Of a stretch of DNA of 64,000 nucleotides, positions 15,887 through 24,738 are shown piece after piece. This DNA comes from Albidovulum denitrificans (GTDB lineage: Bacteria; Pseudomonadota; Alphaproteobacteria; Rhodobacterales; Rhodobacteraceae). The first letter of the stretch is position 1. Every line of letters starts with the position of its first letter. Location: positions 1 to 64,000 of the forward strand of contig NZ_PVEP01000006.1 of assembly GCF_002973535.1 (NCBI RefSeq), in the 5' to 3' direction. The notes beneath the pieces were generated by a model. That model saw only the letters and a list, made by a program, of their open reading frames with translations. It did not search any database and was not told where the DNA came from. The translations under genes and the position numbers were made by a program.

Positions 15887-17824
15887 ATGTCTGAGGGATC
15901 GAAGACCGGCATCACGCGACGCGGAATGCTTGGCGCCACTGCGGGCAGCGCCGCCCTTGCCGGGGCGCTCGGAGGACGCGCACTGGTGACCGGCGGTGCC
16001 ATTGGCGCGGCGACGCTTGCCGGAACCACGGCAGCCCGCGCGGCCGAGGCAACGAATGTCGAGCCGGGCCAGCTTGACGAATATTACGGCTTCTGGTCCT
16101 CGGGCCAGACCGGCGAGATGCGCATCCTCGGCATCCCGTCGATGCGCGAACTGATGCGCGTTCCGGTGTTCAACATCGATTCCGCGACCGGCTGGGGTAT
16201 CACCAACGAATCGCGCAAGATCCTGACCGAGGGTCTGACCGAGAAGACGAAGAAGTTCCTTGCCGCCAACGGGCTGGAATTCCCGCGCAACGGCGATTTG
16301 CACCACGTCCACATGTCCTTCACCGAAGGCCGCTACGACGGGCGCTTCCTGTTCATGAACGACAAGGCCAACACGCGCGTCGCGCGGGTGCGCTGCGACG
16401 TGATGAAAACCGACAAGATCATCGAGATCCCGAACGCCAAGGGCATCCACGGCCTGCGCCCGCAGAAATGGCCGCGCACCAACTATGTCTTCGCCAATGG
16501 CGAGGATGAGGTGCCGATGGTCAATGACGGCAAGATCCTTGACGATCCGGCGCAGTATGTGAACTTCTACACCGCCATCAACGCCGACGACATGACCGTC
16601 GCCTGGCAGGTCATGGTGACCGGCAACCTCGACAACACCGATGCCGATTATGAGGGCAAATATGCCTTCTCGACCTCCTACAACTCGGAAATGGGGATGA
16701 CGCTGGCCGATATGACGGCCGCCGACATGGACCATGTCGTCGTCTACAACATCGCCGAGATCGAAAAGGGGATCGAGGCGGGCGACTTCATCGAGCTGAA
16801 CGGCGTCAAGGTGATCGACGGCCGGAAAGGTTCCGAAAAGAACTATGTCCGCTACATCCCGGTGCCGAACAACCCGCACGGCTGCAACATGGCGCCGGAC
16901 AAGGTTCACCTCTGCATCGGCGGCAAGCTGTCGCCCACCGTCTCGGTGATCGACGTCACCAAGCTTGAGGACGTGTTCTACAACGGCGCCGACCCGCGGT
17001 CCGTCGTCGTGGCCGAACCGGAACTGGGCCTTGGCCCCCTACACACCTGCTTCGACGGTCAGGGGCGTGCCTATACGACGCTCTTCCTCGACAGTCAGGT
17101 GGTGGTCTGGGACATCGAGAAGGCAATCAAGGCCTATGCCGGCGAACAGGTCGACCCGATCGTCACCAAGGCGGACGTTCACTACCAGCCCGGCCACAAC
17201 TCCACCGCCGAGGGGGAGACGCTGGACGCGTCGGCGAAGTTCTACATCACGATGAACAAGTTCTCGAAGGACCGCTTCCTGAACGTCGGCCCGCTGAAGC
17301 CCGAGAATGAGCAGGTCTTCCTGATCGACGGCGACAAGCTGACGCTGGTGCATGACGGCCCGACCTTCGCCGAACCGCATGACTCGATCATCGTGCATGC
17401 CTCGAAGGTGAACCCGCTCTCGGTCTGGGACCGTCAGGACCGCATGTGGGCCGAAACCCGCAAGCAGGCCGAGGCGGACGGCGTCGATCTGGACGATTAC
17501 CAGGACACCGTCATCCGCGACGGCAACAAGGTGCGCGTCTATATGTCGAGCCAGGCGCCGCAATTCGCCATCGAAAGCTTTACCGTGAAGGAAGGCGATG
17601 AGGTGACGGTCTGCGTCACCAACCTTGACGACATCGACGACCTCACCCACGGCTTCACCATGGGCAACCATGGCGTCGCGATGGAAATCGGGCCGCAGGC
17701 GACAAGCTCCGTCACCTTCATCGCGGGCCAGCCGGGCGTTTACTGGTACTATTGCCAGTGGTTCTGCCACGCACTCCACATGGAGATGCGCGGCCGGATG
17801 TTCGTCGAACCGCGGAACGCCTGA
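15887..17824 (+). CDS. nosZ: NosZ, nitrous oxide reductase (clade I, Tat-exported)
   Basis: A 645-residue periplasmic copper enzyme that reduces N2O to N2. A Tat signal ([14 protein letters not shown] at 11-12) is typical of clade I. The beta-propeller carries the CuZ histidines, among them DLHHVHMSF (H139, H140, H142). The C-terminal cupredoxin domain holds the CuA ligands C623, C627, H631 and M634 in [14 protein letters not shown]. Length and both metal sites look intact, so the enzyme should be active. The start at 15887 follows GAAAGGAC; an in-frame ATG 15 bp upstream lies in front of that site. It is 11 bp after nosR. Confidence 0.98.
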   Translation: MSEGSKTGITRRGMLGATAGSAALAGALGGRALVTGGAIGAATLAGTTAARAAEATNVEPGQLDEYYGFWSSGQTGEMRILGIPSMRELMRVPVFNIDSATGWGITNESRKILTEGLTEKTKKFLAANGLEFPRNGDLHHVHMSFTEGRYDGRFLFMNDKANTRVARVRCDVMKTDKIIEIPNAKGIHGLRPQKWPRTNYVFANGEDEVPMVNDGKILDDPAQYVNFYTAINADDMTVAWQVMVTGNLDNTDADYEGKYAFSTSYNSEMGMTLADMTAADMDHVVVYNIAEIEKGIEAGDFIELNGVKVIDGRKGSEKNYVRYIPVPNNPHGCNMAPDKVHLCIGGKLSPTVSVIDVTKLEDVFYNGADPRSVVVAEPELGLGPLHTCFDGQGRAYTTLFLDSQVVVWDIEKAIKAYAGEQVDPIVTKADVHYQPGHNSTAEGETLDASAKFYITMNKFSKDRFLNVGPLKPENEQVFLIDGDKLTLVHDGPTFAEPHDSIIVHASKVNPLSVWDRQDRMWAETRKQAEADGVDLDDYQDTVIRDGNKVRVYMSSQAPQFAIESFTVKEGDEVTVCVTNLDDIDDLTHGFTMGNHGVAMEIGPQATSSVTFIAGQPGVYWYYCQWFCHALHMEMRGRMFVEPRNA

Positions 17825-17828
17825 CACG

Positions 17829-19160
17829 ATGAAAACGCTCCCGACCCTGATCGCAAGCCTGCTCCTCTCCCTGCCCGCCTGGGCGGGGGAGGTCGCGGTC
17901 GCGCCGGGGCCGGGCGCCTTGCAAATGGCCATCGCCGGGGCCACCCCCGGCGATGTGCTGACGCTTGAAAAAGGTCTCTATTCCGGCGCAATCACCATCG
18001 ACCGGCCGCTCAGCCTGATTGGCGTGGAAGGGGCCGAGATCAATGGCGAGGGCAACGGCACGACCGTGACCATCGCCGCACCCGACGTGACGCTGCGCGG
18101 CGTGAGCGTGACCGGATCGGGGCTGAGCAGCCAGGACCTCGACGCCGGGATCAAGATCCTGAAGGGCGCCGACCGCGCGAGGGTTGAGGATAACCGGGTC
18201 ATCGGCAACCTGCATGGCATCGACATTCACGGCGGCAAGGATGCGCAAGTCACCGGCAACACGATCGAGGGCACCCGCAACCCCAAGATGAACGACCGTG
18301 GCAACGGCATCTATGTCTGGAACAGCCCCGGCGCCTTGGTCGCCAACAACTCCGTCCGCTGGGGCCGGGATGGCATCTTCGCCAACGCCTCGCGCGACGA
18401 CATCTTCCGCGACAACCTCTTCCGCGACCTGCGCTTTGCCGTTCACTACATGTACACGAACGATAGCGAGGTGACCGGCAACATCTCCATCGGCAACCAC
18501 CTTGGCTTTGCGATCATGTTTTCCAACAAGATCGTGGTGAAGGACAACCTGTCGCTTGGCGACCGCTCCAACGGGGTGATGCTGAACTACGCCAACAACG
18601 CCGACATTTCCGGCAATCTGGTGCGTGGCGGGGCGCAAAAGTGTCTTTTCATCTACAACGCGCACAAGAACCTGATTTATCGCAACCGCTTCGAAGGCTG
18701 CGGCATCGGCATCCACTTCACCGCCGGGTCCGAACGCAATGTGCTGACCGAAAACAGCTTCATCGCCAACCGCGAGCAGGTGAAATATGTCGGCACCAAG
18801 CATGTCGAATGGAGTTTCGAGGGCCGTGGCAACTATTGGTCCGATCACCCCGCCTTTGACCTGAACGGCGACGACATCGCCGATGGCGTGTTCCGCCCCA
18901 ACGACCTGATGGACCACATCCTCTGGTCGCAGCCCGCCGCCGCCCTTCTGACCGGCGCCCCGGCAGTGCAGCTGGTGCGGTGGAGCCAGAAGAACTTTCC
19001 CGCCACGCTGCCCGGCGGCGTGCTGGATTCATTCCCCCTGATGTCCCCCCTGACCATCCCCGTGCCGCCAGACGTGGCCGCGATGGAGGCAGAGGTGGCG
19101 GGCCGGTGGGCGCAAGGAAACCATGATGACATTGACGTTGAAAATCTCGGCACTCACTAA
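17829..19160 (+). CDS. nosD: NosD, periplasmic CuZ-assembly protein
   Basis: A 443-residue secreted protein with a Sec signal peptide (cleavage about after AWA, residue 19) and a right-handed parallel beta-helix of CASH/carbohydrate-binding repeats (recurring N-G-I, N-x-I patterns such as NLHGIDIHGG and NNADISGNLV). With NosF and NosY it matures the Cu-S centre of NosZ. It starts 4 bp after nosZ and overlaps nosF by 38 bp. Order and length match other nos operons. Confidence 0.95.
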   Translation: MKTLPTLIASLLLSLPAWAGEVAVAPGPGALQMAIAGATPGDVLTLEKGLYSGAITIDRPLSLIGVEGAEINGEGNGTTVTIAAPDVTLRGVSVTGSGLSSQDLDAGIKILKGADRARVEDNRVIGNLHGIDIHGGKDAQVTGNTIEGTRNPKMNDRGNGIYVWNSPGALVANNSVRWGRDGIFANASRDDIFRDNLFRDLRFAVHYMYTNDSEVTGNISIGNHLGFAIMFSNKIVVKDNLSLGDRSNGVMLNYANNADISGNLVRGGAQKCLFIYNAHKNLIYRNRFEGCGIGIHFTAGSERNVLTENSFIANREQVKYVGTKHVEWSFEGRGNYWSDHPAFDLNGDDIADGVFRPNDLMDHILWSQPAAALLTGAPAVQLVRWSQKNFPATLPGGVLDSFPLMSPLTIPVPPDVAAMEAEVAGRWAQGNHDDIDVENLGTH

Positions 19161-20022
19161 GACCTTCGCGGGGGTAAAGGCGCTGGACGCCGTGTCGCTG
19201 GACATCGCGCCAGGGCAGCGCGTGGCCCTTCTGGGCCATAACGGCGCGGGCAAGTCGACGATGATGAAGATCATCCTTGGCCTGATCCCCTATGACAGCG
19301 GCACGGTCGAGGTCTGCGGCGGCAGGCCGGGCGCCCCCGCCGCGCGCGCGCAGGTGGCCTACCTGCCGGAAAACGCGGCCTTTCACCCGGCGCTGACGGG
19401 GCAGGAGCAGATCGCCCATTACCTGTCGCTGCGCGGTGAAAGCCCGAAACTGGCGATGGATCTTCTGGAACGGGTCGGATTGCACGCCGCCGCCCGCCGC
19501 CGCATCGGCACCTATTCCAAGGGGATGCGGCAGCGCGTCGGGCTGGCACAGGCCCTGATCGGCAAGCCCCGGCTTCTGGTGCTGGACGAACCGACCTCGG
19601 GCCTCGATCCGGTCTCGCGCCGCGATTTCTACGCCCTTCTCGACGGGCTGGCGGCCGAAGGCGCGTCGATCCTCCTGTCTTCCCACGCGCTGACCGAGGT
19701 CGAGGCGCGCACCGACCGCATCTTGATCCTGTCCGGCGGGCGGATGGTGGCCATGGGGACGCTGGCCGACCTGCGCCGCACCGCCGCCCTGCCGGTCGCG
19801 ATGCAGGTCACGGCGCGCAACGGTTATATCTCCGAACTCGCCGCCGCCCTGCCCGGCGCCATCCGGGTCGAGGGCGACCTGCGCCTGACCTGCGCGCAGG
19901 ACGAAAAACTGCCGATCCTCGCCCGCATCGCGGGCTTCGGCGACAAGGTGGCCGATATCGAGGTCGTCCCGCCCAGCCTTGAGGATATCTATAGCCATTT
20001 CAGCCGGAGGGACGGACAATGA
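19123..20022 (+). CDS. nosF: NosF, ABC-type ATPase for NosZ maturation
   Basis: A 299-residue ATPase with Walker A GHNGAGKST (38-46), signature YSKGMRQRVGLAQAL, Walker B LLVLDEPTSGLDP and a C-terminal regulatory extension of about 80 residues. It pairs with the NosY permease and the periplasmic NosD to supply sulfur for the CuZ centre, and may also help copper loading. There are two adjacent ATGs (19123 and 19126); AAGGAAA lies just upstream. The gene overlaps the end of nosD by 38 bp and nosY by 4 bp, so the block is tightly coupled. Confidence 0.95.
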   Translation: MMTLTLKISALTKTFAGVKALDAVSLDIAPGQRVALLGHNGAGKSTMMKIILGLIPYDSGTVEVCGGRPGAPAARAQVAYLPENAAFHPALTGQEQIAHYLSLRGESPKLAMDLLERVGLHAAARRRIGTYSKGMRQRVGLAQALIGKPRLLVLDEPTSGLDPVSRRDFYALLDGLAAEGASILLSSHALTEVEARTDRILILSGGRMVAMGTLADLRRTAALPVAMQVTARNGYISELAAALPGAIRVEGDLRLTCAQDEKLPILARIAGFGDKVADIEVVPPSLEDIYSHFSRRDGQ

Positions 20023-20840
20023 CCCGCATCCTCGCCACCGCCCGTTCCGAATTCAGGATCAGCCTGCGCAACCGCTGGGTGGCCATCGCCGTCGTCCTGA
20101 TGGGTCTTTTCGCGCTGGTCCTGTCCGCCGCAGGCTCTGCCCCCACGGGGGAGCTGGGGGTGGATCGCCTGTCGGTCACGGTCGCTTCGCTGACCTCTCT
20201 GACGGTCTACCTCGTGCCGCTTCTGGCCCTGTTGATGAGCTTCGATGCCGTCGCCGGAGAGGTCGAGCGTGGCACCCTGCCGCTTCTCCTCACCTACCCC
20301 GTCGCGCGGGTTGAGATCCTGTTGGGCAAGTTCCTTGCCCATCTCACCGTCCTGGCCATCGCGGTCGCAGTGGGCTTCGCCCTTGCCGCCGCCGCCGCGT
20401 TCCGCAGCGATGCGGGTTCCGTCGAGGGCCTGCCCGCGCTCTGGCGGCTGGGGTGGAGTTCCATCCTGCTTGGCGCCACCTTCCTTGGCGCGGGCTATGC
20501 GCTTTCGTCGCTGGCCCGGCGGCCGTCTGGCGCGGCGGGGCTGGCGATGGGGCTCTGGCTTGGCGCCGTCGTGCTTTACGACCTCGGGCTGCTGGCCGCC
20601 GTCGTGGCCAATGGCGACGGCTGGTTCACCACCACGGCCTTCCCCTTCGCGCTGCTGGCCAACCCGGCCGACGCCTTCCGCCTTTACAACCTCGCCGCCT
20701 CGCAGGCGACCTCGGCGGCCGCAGGCATCGCCGGGGCGGCGAACGCCATCCCGATCTGGCAATCCGCCGCCTCGGTCCTCGTCTGGCCGGTCCTCGCGCT
20801 GGCGCTGGCAACGGCCGCATTCCGAAAGGTGACGCCATGA
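20019..20840 (+). CDS. nosY: NosY, ABC-type permease for NosZ maturation
   Basis: A 273-residue membrane protein with six predicted helices and the ABC-2 layout (LVPLLALLMSFDAVAGEVERGTL is the typical coupling segment after helix 2). It is the transmembrane half of the NosDFY complex. It overlaps nosF by ATGA and nosL by 4 bp. Nothing unusual is seen. Confidence 0.95.
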   Translation: MTRILATARSEFRISLRNRWVAIAVVLMGLFALVLSAAGSAPTGELGVDRLSVTVASLTSLTVYLVPLLALLMSFDAVAGEVERGTLPLLLTYPVARVEILLGKFLAHLTVLAIAVAVGFALAAAAAFRSDAGSVEGLPALWRLGWSSILLGATFLGAGYALSSLARRPSGAAGLAMGLWLGAVVLYDLGLLAAVVANGDGWFTTTAFPFALLANPADAFRLYNLAASQATSAAAGIAGAANAIPIWQSAASVLVWPVLALALATAAFRKVTP

Positions 20841-21400
20841 AACGCGCGCTGCTGATCTGCGCCCTGCTGCTGACCGCCTGCAAGGATGAGGCGCAGGACA
20901 TCTCCGCCGTCCCGCTGACCGAGGAATCGGTCGGGCATTACTGCCAGATGCAGCTTCTGGAACATGACGGCCCCAAGGCGCAGGTCCATATGAAGGGCTA
21001 TCCGGGCAAGCCGCTTTACTTCAGCCAGGTCCGCGATGCCGTCGCCTATAGCCGCCTGCCCGAGCAGGAGGGCGTGATCCTGGCCATCTGGGTCAACGAC
21101 ATGGGCGCGCCGGGGGCCACCTGGACCCAGCCGGGCGCCGCGAACTGGATCGACGCGAAAACCGCCCATTACGTCGTCGGGTCGACGGTAGAGGGCGGTA
21201 TGGGCGCGCCGGAACTGGTGCCCTTCGCCGATCTCGACAAGGCCGCCGGTTTTGCCAGCCAAAACGGCGGCGCTGTCATGTCGCTGACGGCGATCCCCGA
21301 CCGCGCCGTGATCGCCCCCGTTGCCCTGCCCGGTGACGGGACCAGCGACGCCGATTACTCAAACCGCCTCAAGGCGCTGTCCGACAAGATCGGAGGATAA
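20837..21400 (+). CDS. nosL: NosL, copper-binding lipoprotein
   Basis: A 187-residue lipoprotein: short signal with lipobox LLTAC (C15 lipidated), then the NosL core with HYCQMQLLEHDGPKAQ, whose C and M residues can bind Cu(I), and a second half with YVVGSTVEGGMGAPELVPF. NosL hands copper to apo-NosZ at the outer face of the inner membrane. It overlaps nosY by 4 bp and is followed two bases later by nosX. A longer in-frame extension upstream is ruled out by the lipobox at this start. Confidence 0.94.
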   Translation: MKRALLICALLLTACKDEAQDISAVPLTEESVGHYCQMQLLEHDGPKAQVHMKGYPGKPLYFSQVRDAVAYSRLPEQEGVILAIWVNDMGAPGATWTQPGAANWIDAKTAHYVVGSTVEGGMGAPELVPFADLDKAAGFASQNGGAVMSLTAIPDRAVIAPVALPGDGTSDADYSNRLKALSDKIGG

Positions 21401-21402
21401 CC

Positions 21403-22314
21403 ATGATGAACCGCCGCCGTTTCCTGACCATCACCGCTGCCGCCACCGCCGGTCTTGCCGCGCCTGCCGCCCTTGCCGGGCCGAAGCGGGTCTGGACCGG
21501 CATCGCCCTTGGCGCCCGCGCCTCGATCCGGCTGGACCACCCGTATGCCGGGGCTATCGCCGCGCGGGCCGCGGCAGAGATCGCCCGACTGGAAGGGATT
21601 TTCAGCCTGTTCAGAGCCGATTCCGCCCTCTCCCGGCTGAACGCCGAGGGTCGGCTGGACGCGCCACCGCCAGAGCTTTTGCAATGCCTGACGCTGGCCG
21701 GCGCGGTCCACCGTGCCTCCTCTGGCGCTTTCGACCCGACCGTGCAGCCGCTCTGGGCGCTTTGGGCCGAACGCGCCGCCGCTGGCACCCGGCCGACGCT
21801 GGCCGAGCTTGCGGCGGTGCGGGATCTTGGTGGCTGGGACGACCTGCGGCTGGATGAGGCCGCGATCACCATGGCCCCCGGCATGGGGCTGACGTTGAAC
21901 GGTATCGCGCAGGGCTTCATCGGGGACCGCGTGGCAGCGCTGCTGGCCGCCGAGGGGCTCACGGACATCCTGATCGACACCGGGGAATTCGTCGCGCTGG
22001 GGCAGATGCCCGGCGGCGGTGCATGGCCGGTGCGGCTGGCGCAGGGTGGCGCGACGGACATCAGCAACCGCGCGCTGGCGACCTCTGCCCCGACTGGCAC
22101 GGTCTTCGATCAGGACGGGCGCTATGGCCATATCCTCGACCCCAGGACGGGGGAGCCTGCCCCGGCCCGCTGGACGGGGATCAGCATCACCGCCCCTTCC
22201 GCCGCGCTTGCCGACGCGCTGTCGACCGGGTCCTGCCTGATGGCGGGCCGACCCGAAATCGACACTATGGCGGCGGAATTCGGCGCGACCTGCGTGTCGG
22301 CGGTCCCTGCCTAG
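21403..22314 (+). CDS. nosX: NosX, ApbE-type FAD:protein FMN transferase
   Basis: A 303-residue protein with a Tat signal (NRRRFLTITAAA) and the ApbE fold: SGAFDPTVQPLW, LNGIAQGFIGDRV, DTGEFVALG and HILDPRTGEPA. ApbE enzymes attach FMN to a threonine of their target; in nos operons the target is NosR (SGAT at NosR residue 147). It is the last gene of the nos operon. Its TAG stop shares a CTAG tetranucleotide (22311-22314) with the stop of the convergent DUF1612-type gene, so no spacer separates the nos operon from the plasmid maintenance region. Confidence 0.94.
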   Translation: MMNRRRFLTITAAATAGLAAPAALAGPKRVWTGIALGARASIRLDHPYAGAIAARAAAEIARLEGIFSLFRADSALSRLNAEGRLDAPPPELLQCLTLAGAVHRASSGAFDPTVQPLWALWAERAAAGTRPTLAELAAVRDLGGWDDLRLDEAAITMAPGMGLTLNGIAQGFIGDRVAALLAAEGLTDILIDTGEFVALGQMPGGGAWPVRLAQGGATDISNRALATSAPTGTVFDQDGRYGHILDPRTGEPAPARWTGISITAPSAALADALSTGSCLMAGRPEIDTMAAEFGATCVSAVPA

Positions 22315-23399
22315 ACGCTCGCGCCCCAGACACGATAGCGGCCCTGCCCGGTCACCTCGCGGACCAATCCGCGCGCCGTTAGCGTGTCCAGATTGCGCTG
22401 AACGGCGGCGCGTGAGGCGCCCGTCAACTCCTCCGCCATCGGCGCGGACAGCATGGGCCAGGCCGAAAGCGCCTCGATCAATCGCGCCGGGGTCCGCCCC
22501 GAAAGGTCGCGCGTCGCGGAAAGCGCGCCCGCCTGCCAGTCCCTGATCCGGTCCAGATGCAGAAGCGCGGCAAGCGTGGCCTGCGTCGCCCCCGCGATCC
22601 AGCGCGACAGACGTTCCGGCATGGCGCCCGTCGCGCGCAGCCCGCCCGGCCCCGTCAGCGCCAGCGGCAGGAAAAGCGCCCCCCCCTGCCCCGGCCGCGC
22701 CATCCGCGCGCCGTATCGCGCCGCCATCGCCGCCGCCTCGGTATCCTGCGCCGGACCTTCGCCCAGCATCCGCCAGGCGTGAAACAGGACCGCTGCGGCT
22801 GTGACGGGGTGCAGCCCCCCTGCCCCGTCCATGATTTCGGCAAGATCAGAGACGGTTTCCGTCGCCCCGTCGCCGAAGGACTCCACCCGGCCAAGGAACG
22901 CGCCGAGGCCGCGTTCCCAGCCGCCATCGCCCGGCCCCGGCCCGCCCGAAAGCCGCCGCACGGCCCATCCGGCACGGGCCAGCGCCTGCGCGTCCTCCCC
23001 CGTCGCGCCGATCCGCGTGCCAAGCCAAAGCGCCAACCGCTCCGCCCCGATACGCTCCCCGGTCCACCAGCCAAGATCGGCCACCTCCATCAGCGCCAGC
23101 CGGTGCCGCCAGCCTTCGGGTCCGGCCCGCAACCGTTCATCAAGCGCCCCGAAAGCGACCGCGAGTTCGGCCAGCGGCCCCGAAAGCCGGTCCTGCGCCG
23201 CGCGCCACTCTGCCGGATCGAAAAGCGGCCGCTGCGCGGCGCGGGGCCCCGGAAGCAGGAAGTCCGGCTCCGCCTCATCATCGACAGTTGGCAGGAACCA
23301 CAGGTCGTCTGCCGCCTCTGCCCTGGGGTCATACGGCCCCCTGCCCCGGTCTTCGGGGTTCTCTGTCGTGTCCCGTGCTGGTTGATCGGCCTTATTCAT
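22311..23399 (-). CDS. DUF1612 / helix-turn-helix protein (RHE_PE00001-like), plasmid-associated
   Basis: A 362-residue protein from the ATG at 23399. After an acidic, low-complexity N-terminus it has a helical core (GPLAELAVAFGALDERLRAG, then HRLALMEVADLGWWTGERI) like the RHE_PE00001/DUF1612 proteins of alphaproteobacterial plasmids, and a C-terminal winged helix-turn-helix (MLSAPMAEELTGASRAAVQRN then LVREVTGQGRYRV) related to Fic-associated HTH domains. Its role is unknown; a DNA-binding protein for plasmid maintenance is the simplest idea. The start is chosen because the promoter at 23407-23435 would begin transcription near 23400, making the message nearly leaderless; longer frames start inside that promoter. 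Confidence 0.68.
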   Translation of the reverse strand: MNKADQPARDTTENPEDRGRGPYDPRAEAADDLWFLPTVDDEAEPDFLLPGPRAAQRPLFDPAEWRAAQDRLSGPLAELAVAFGALDERLRAGPEGWRHRLALMEVADLGWWTGERIGAERLALWLGTRIGATGEDAQALARAGWAVRRLSGGPGPGDGGWERGLGAFLGRVESFGDGATETVSDLAEIMDGAGGLHPVTAAAVLFHAWRMLGEGPAQDTEAAAMAARYGARMARPGQGGALFLPLALTGPGGLRATGAMPERLSRWIAGATQATLAALLHLDRIRDWQAGALSATRDLSGRTPARLIEALSAWPMLSAPMAEELTGASRAAVQRNLDTLTARGLVREVTGQGRYRVWGASV

Positions 23400-23406
23400 A
23401 ATGAGC

Positions 23407-23435
23407 ATTATTGGACCATTTTGCGCATTACTCAA
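23407..23435 (-). promoter_or_regulatory. Sigma70-type promoter of the DUF1612-type gene
   Basis: On the minus strand TTGAGT (23435-23430), a 17-bp spacer and AATAAT (23412-23407) make a near-consensus promoter pointing into the gene at 23399. Two direct copies of TGAGCATTA/TGCGCATTA (plus strand 23402-23410 and 23422-23430) are spaced by 20 bp over it and may be a repressor site. The predicted start of transcription is within a base or two of the ATG, so the message may lack a ribosome binding site. Confidence 0.6.
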
Positions 23436-23526
23436 GCAACCTTATTCGACGGGCCTCGTAGCCCCAAATCCGCCCTCCCTAAAAGCGGTCAGCCTGACGC
23501 CACTTCCCCCGCGCTCCGGGCAGAAC

Positions 23527-23542
23527 CTTCCCCGCGGGGAAG
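23527..23542. promoter_or_regulatory. Candidate parS site 1
   Basis: CTTCCCCGCGGGGAAG is a perfect 16-bp palindrome. Identical cores recur at 23597-23612 and 25036-25051 and a partial one at 25718-25729, all within or next to parB-parA and nowhere else that I found in the window. Clustering of one palindrome around parAB is the signature of ParB binding sites. Confidence 0.75.
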
Positions 23543-23554
23543 ATCCGTCAGCGC

Positions 23555-23583
23555 AAAGAAAAAGGCGGGACCGAAGCCCCGCC
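23555..23583 (-). terminator. Intrinsic terminator of the parA-parB operon
   Basis: Read on the minus strand, GGCGGGGC, the tetraloop TTCG, and GGTCCCGCC-type sequence form an 8-bp stem (plus-strand arms 23564-23571 and 23576-23583) that needs one G-U pair, followed by TTTTTCTTT. The UUCG loop and T-tract are textbook. It lies about 40 bp past the parB stop, between two parS candidates. Confidence 0.85.
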
Positions 23584-23594
23584 CTCATCGCAAC

Positions 23595-23614
23595 ACCTTC
23601 CCCGCGGGGAAGGT
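23595..23614. promoter_or_regulatory. Candidate parS site 2 (longest palindrome)
   Basis: ACCTTCCCCGCGGGGAAGGT is a perfect 20-bp palindrome, the longest of the family, lying 6 bp beyond the parB stop codon (which is at 23620-23622). Confidence 0.78.
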
Positions 23615-23619
23615 TTCGC

Positions 23620-24726
23620 TCACCCGTCCAGCTGATCGAACATCGCCTTCACCGCCCGCTCAAGCCGCCGCCGGTCGATGGTGGTAAAGTCCCGCTCCAG
23701 CCGGATCTCAAGCCGCCCGGCGGCGGCGACGCATTTGCCCCGCCCCTCGGGCCGGTCGAACTGAAAGCTCGACTTCGCCTTCGCCGGGCGCTTCGGTGAC
23801 GCCGCGCGTTCGGTGGACGGCGCGACCGGCGCCTCGTCGCCCTGCCCGGCCACACGCCGCAGCACGTCGATCTCCTCCACCGCCGTCCGGCCATCAAGAC
23901 CCGCCAGACCCGCGCGCACCTCGGCCCCGACCGGCTCCCCCTCGGCGATCCGCTTCGCCAGGGCCAGACCCAGCGCGCGCGGGATCTGTTCGACGAAACG
24001 AAGGTCCGCGCCCACCTCCTGCACAAGCGGAATGAAGGCGCGGATATAGCTGCGCTTCTGATAGCCGGCCGACTTGAACAGCAGCGCGACCGCCTTGTCG
24101 GCATCATCGACGGCCGTCTCCGCATCACCGGCATAGTCGATCGCCAGCGCCGCCATTTCGGCAAATGAGATGTCCTTGCGGATCAGGTTCTCATCCACCA
24201 TCCGGCGGTAGAGCGCCTCGATCCCGTCGCCTGCCGCCGTGACGGCCGCCGGGATCGCACCCCAGGCCGCGGCATCGCCGGTCTCTGCCAGAAGCTCCCG
24301 ATAGGCCGACAGGCGGCGGTAGCCCTGGATCAGTTCAAACCGGCCATCCTCGCGCGCCTCAAGCCGGATCGGGTTCGACAGGCCAAGCTCCCGGATCGAG
24401 GCCTTAAGCTCGCCAAGCTCCTCATCCTGCCCCTGCTTGCGGTCGCGGACGAGCTTGACCATCTCGATCGCGTCGAGCGGCACCATCTCGATCACGAGGC
24501 CAAGGCGCTTCAGCCGCATATGCTCATGCGCCAGCGCGTCATTCTCGGCCCGGATCCGCGCCTCGACCTCTTGCCTTTCGCGGGTTGCCCCGGCGGTTTC
24601 CGCAATCGCGGCGGCCATCGGGCCACGACGCGCCGGGGCCTCGGCGCCCAGCGTCCTGATCCGCGGCTCCTCCGGCGGGGCCTCAGACGGCATCTCGATA
24701 TCGAACATCCGGCGTCGCTTGGTCAT
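23620..24726 (-). CDS. parB: ParB-family plasmid partition protein
   Basis: A 368-residue ParB/RepB-type protein. A basic N-terminal tail (MTKRRRMF) of the type that contacts ParA is followed by the ParB N-terminal domain (about residues 75-200) with IQGYRRLSAYREL (133-145), the CTP/DNA clamp motif, and ENLIRKDISFAEMA (179-192). A helix-turn-helix region (about 205-260) and a lysine/serine-rich linker lead to a C-terminal dimerisation part. It binds the parS palindromes clustered here and segregates the replicon with ParA. It follows parA with a 12-bp gap. Confidence 0.92.
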   Translation of the reverse strand: MTKRRRMFDIEMPSEAPPEEPRIRTLGAEAPARRGPMAAAIAETAGATRERQEVEARIRAENDALAHEHMRLKRLGLVIEMVPLDAIEMVKLVRDRKQGQDEELGELKASIRELGLSNPIRLEAREDGRFELIQGYRRLSAYRELLAETGDAAAWGAIPAAVTAAGDGIEALYRRMVDENLIRKDISFAEMAALAIDYAGDAETAVDDADKAVALLFKSAGYQKRSYIRAFIPLVQEVGADLRFVEQIPRALGLALAKRIAEGEPVGAEVRAGLAGLDGRTAVEEIDVLRRVAGQGDEAPVAPSTERAASPKRPAKAKSSFQFDRPEGRGKCVAAAGRLEIRLERDFTTIDRRRLERAVKAMFDQLDG

Positions 24727-24738
24727 GGTCCGCCCTCC

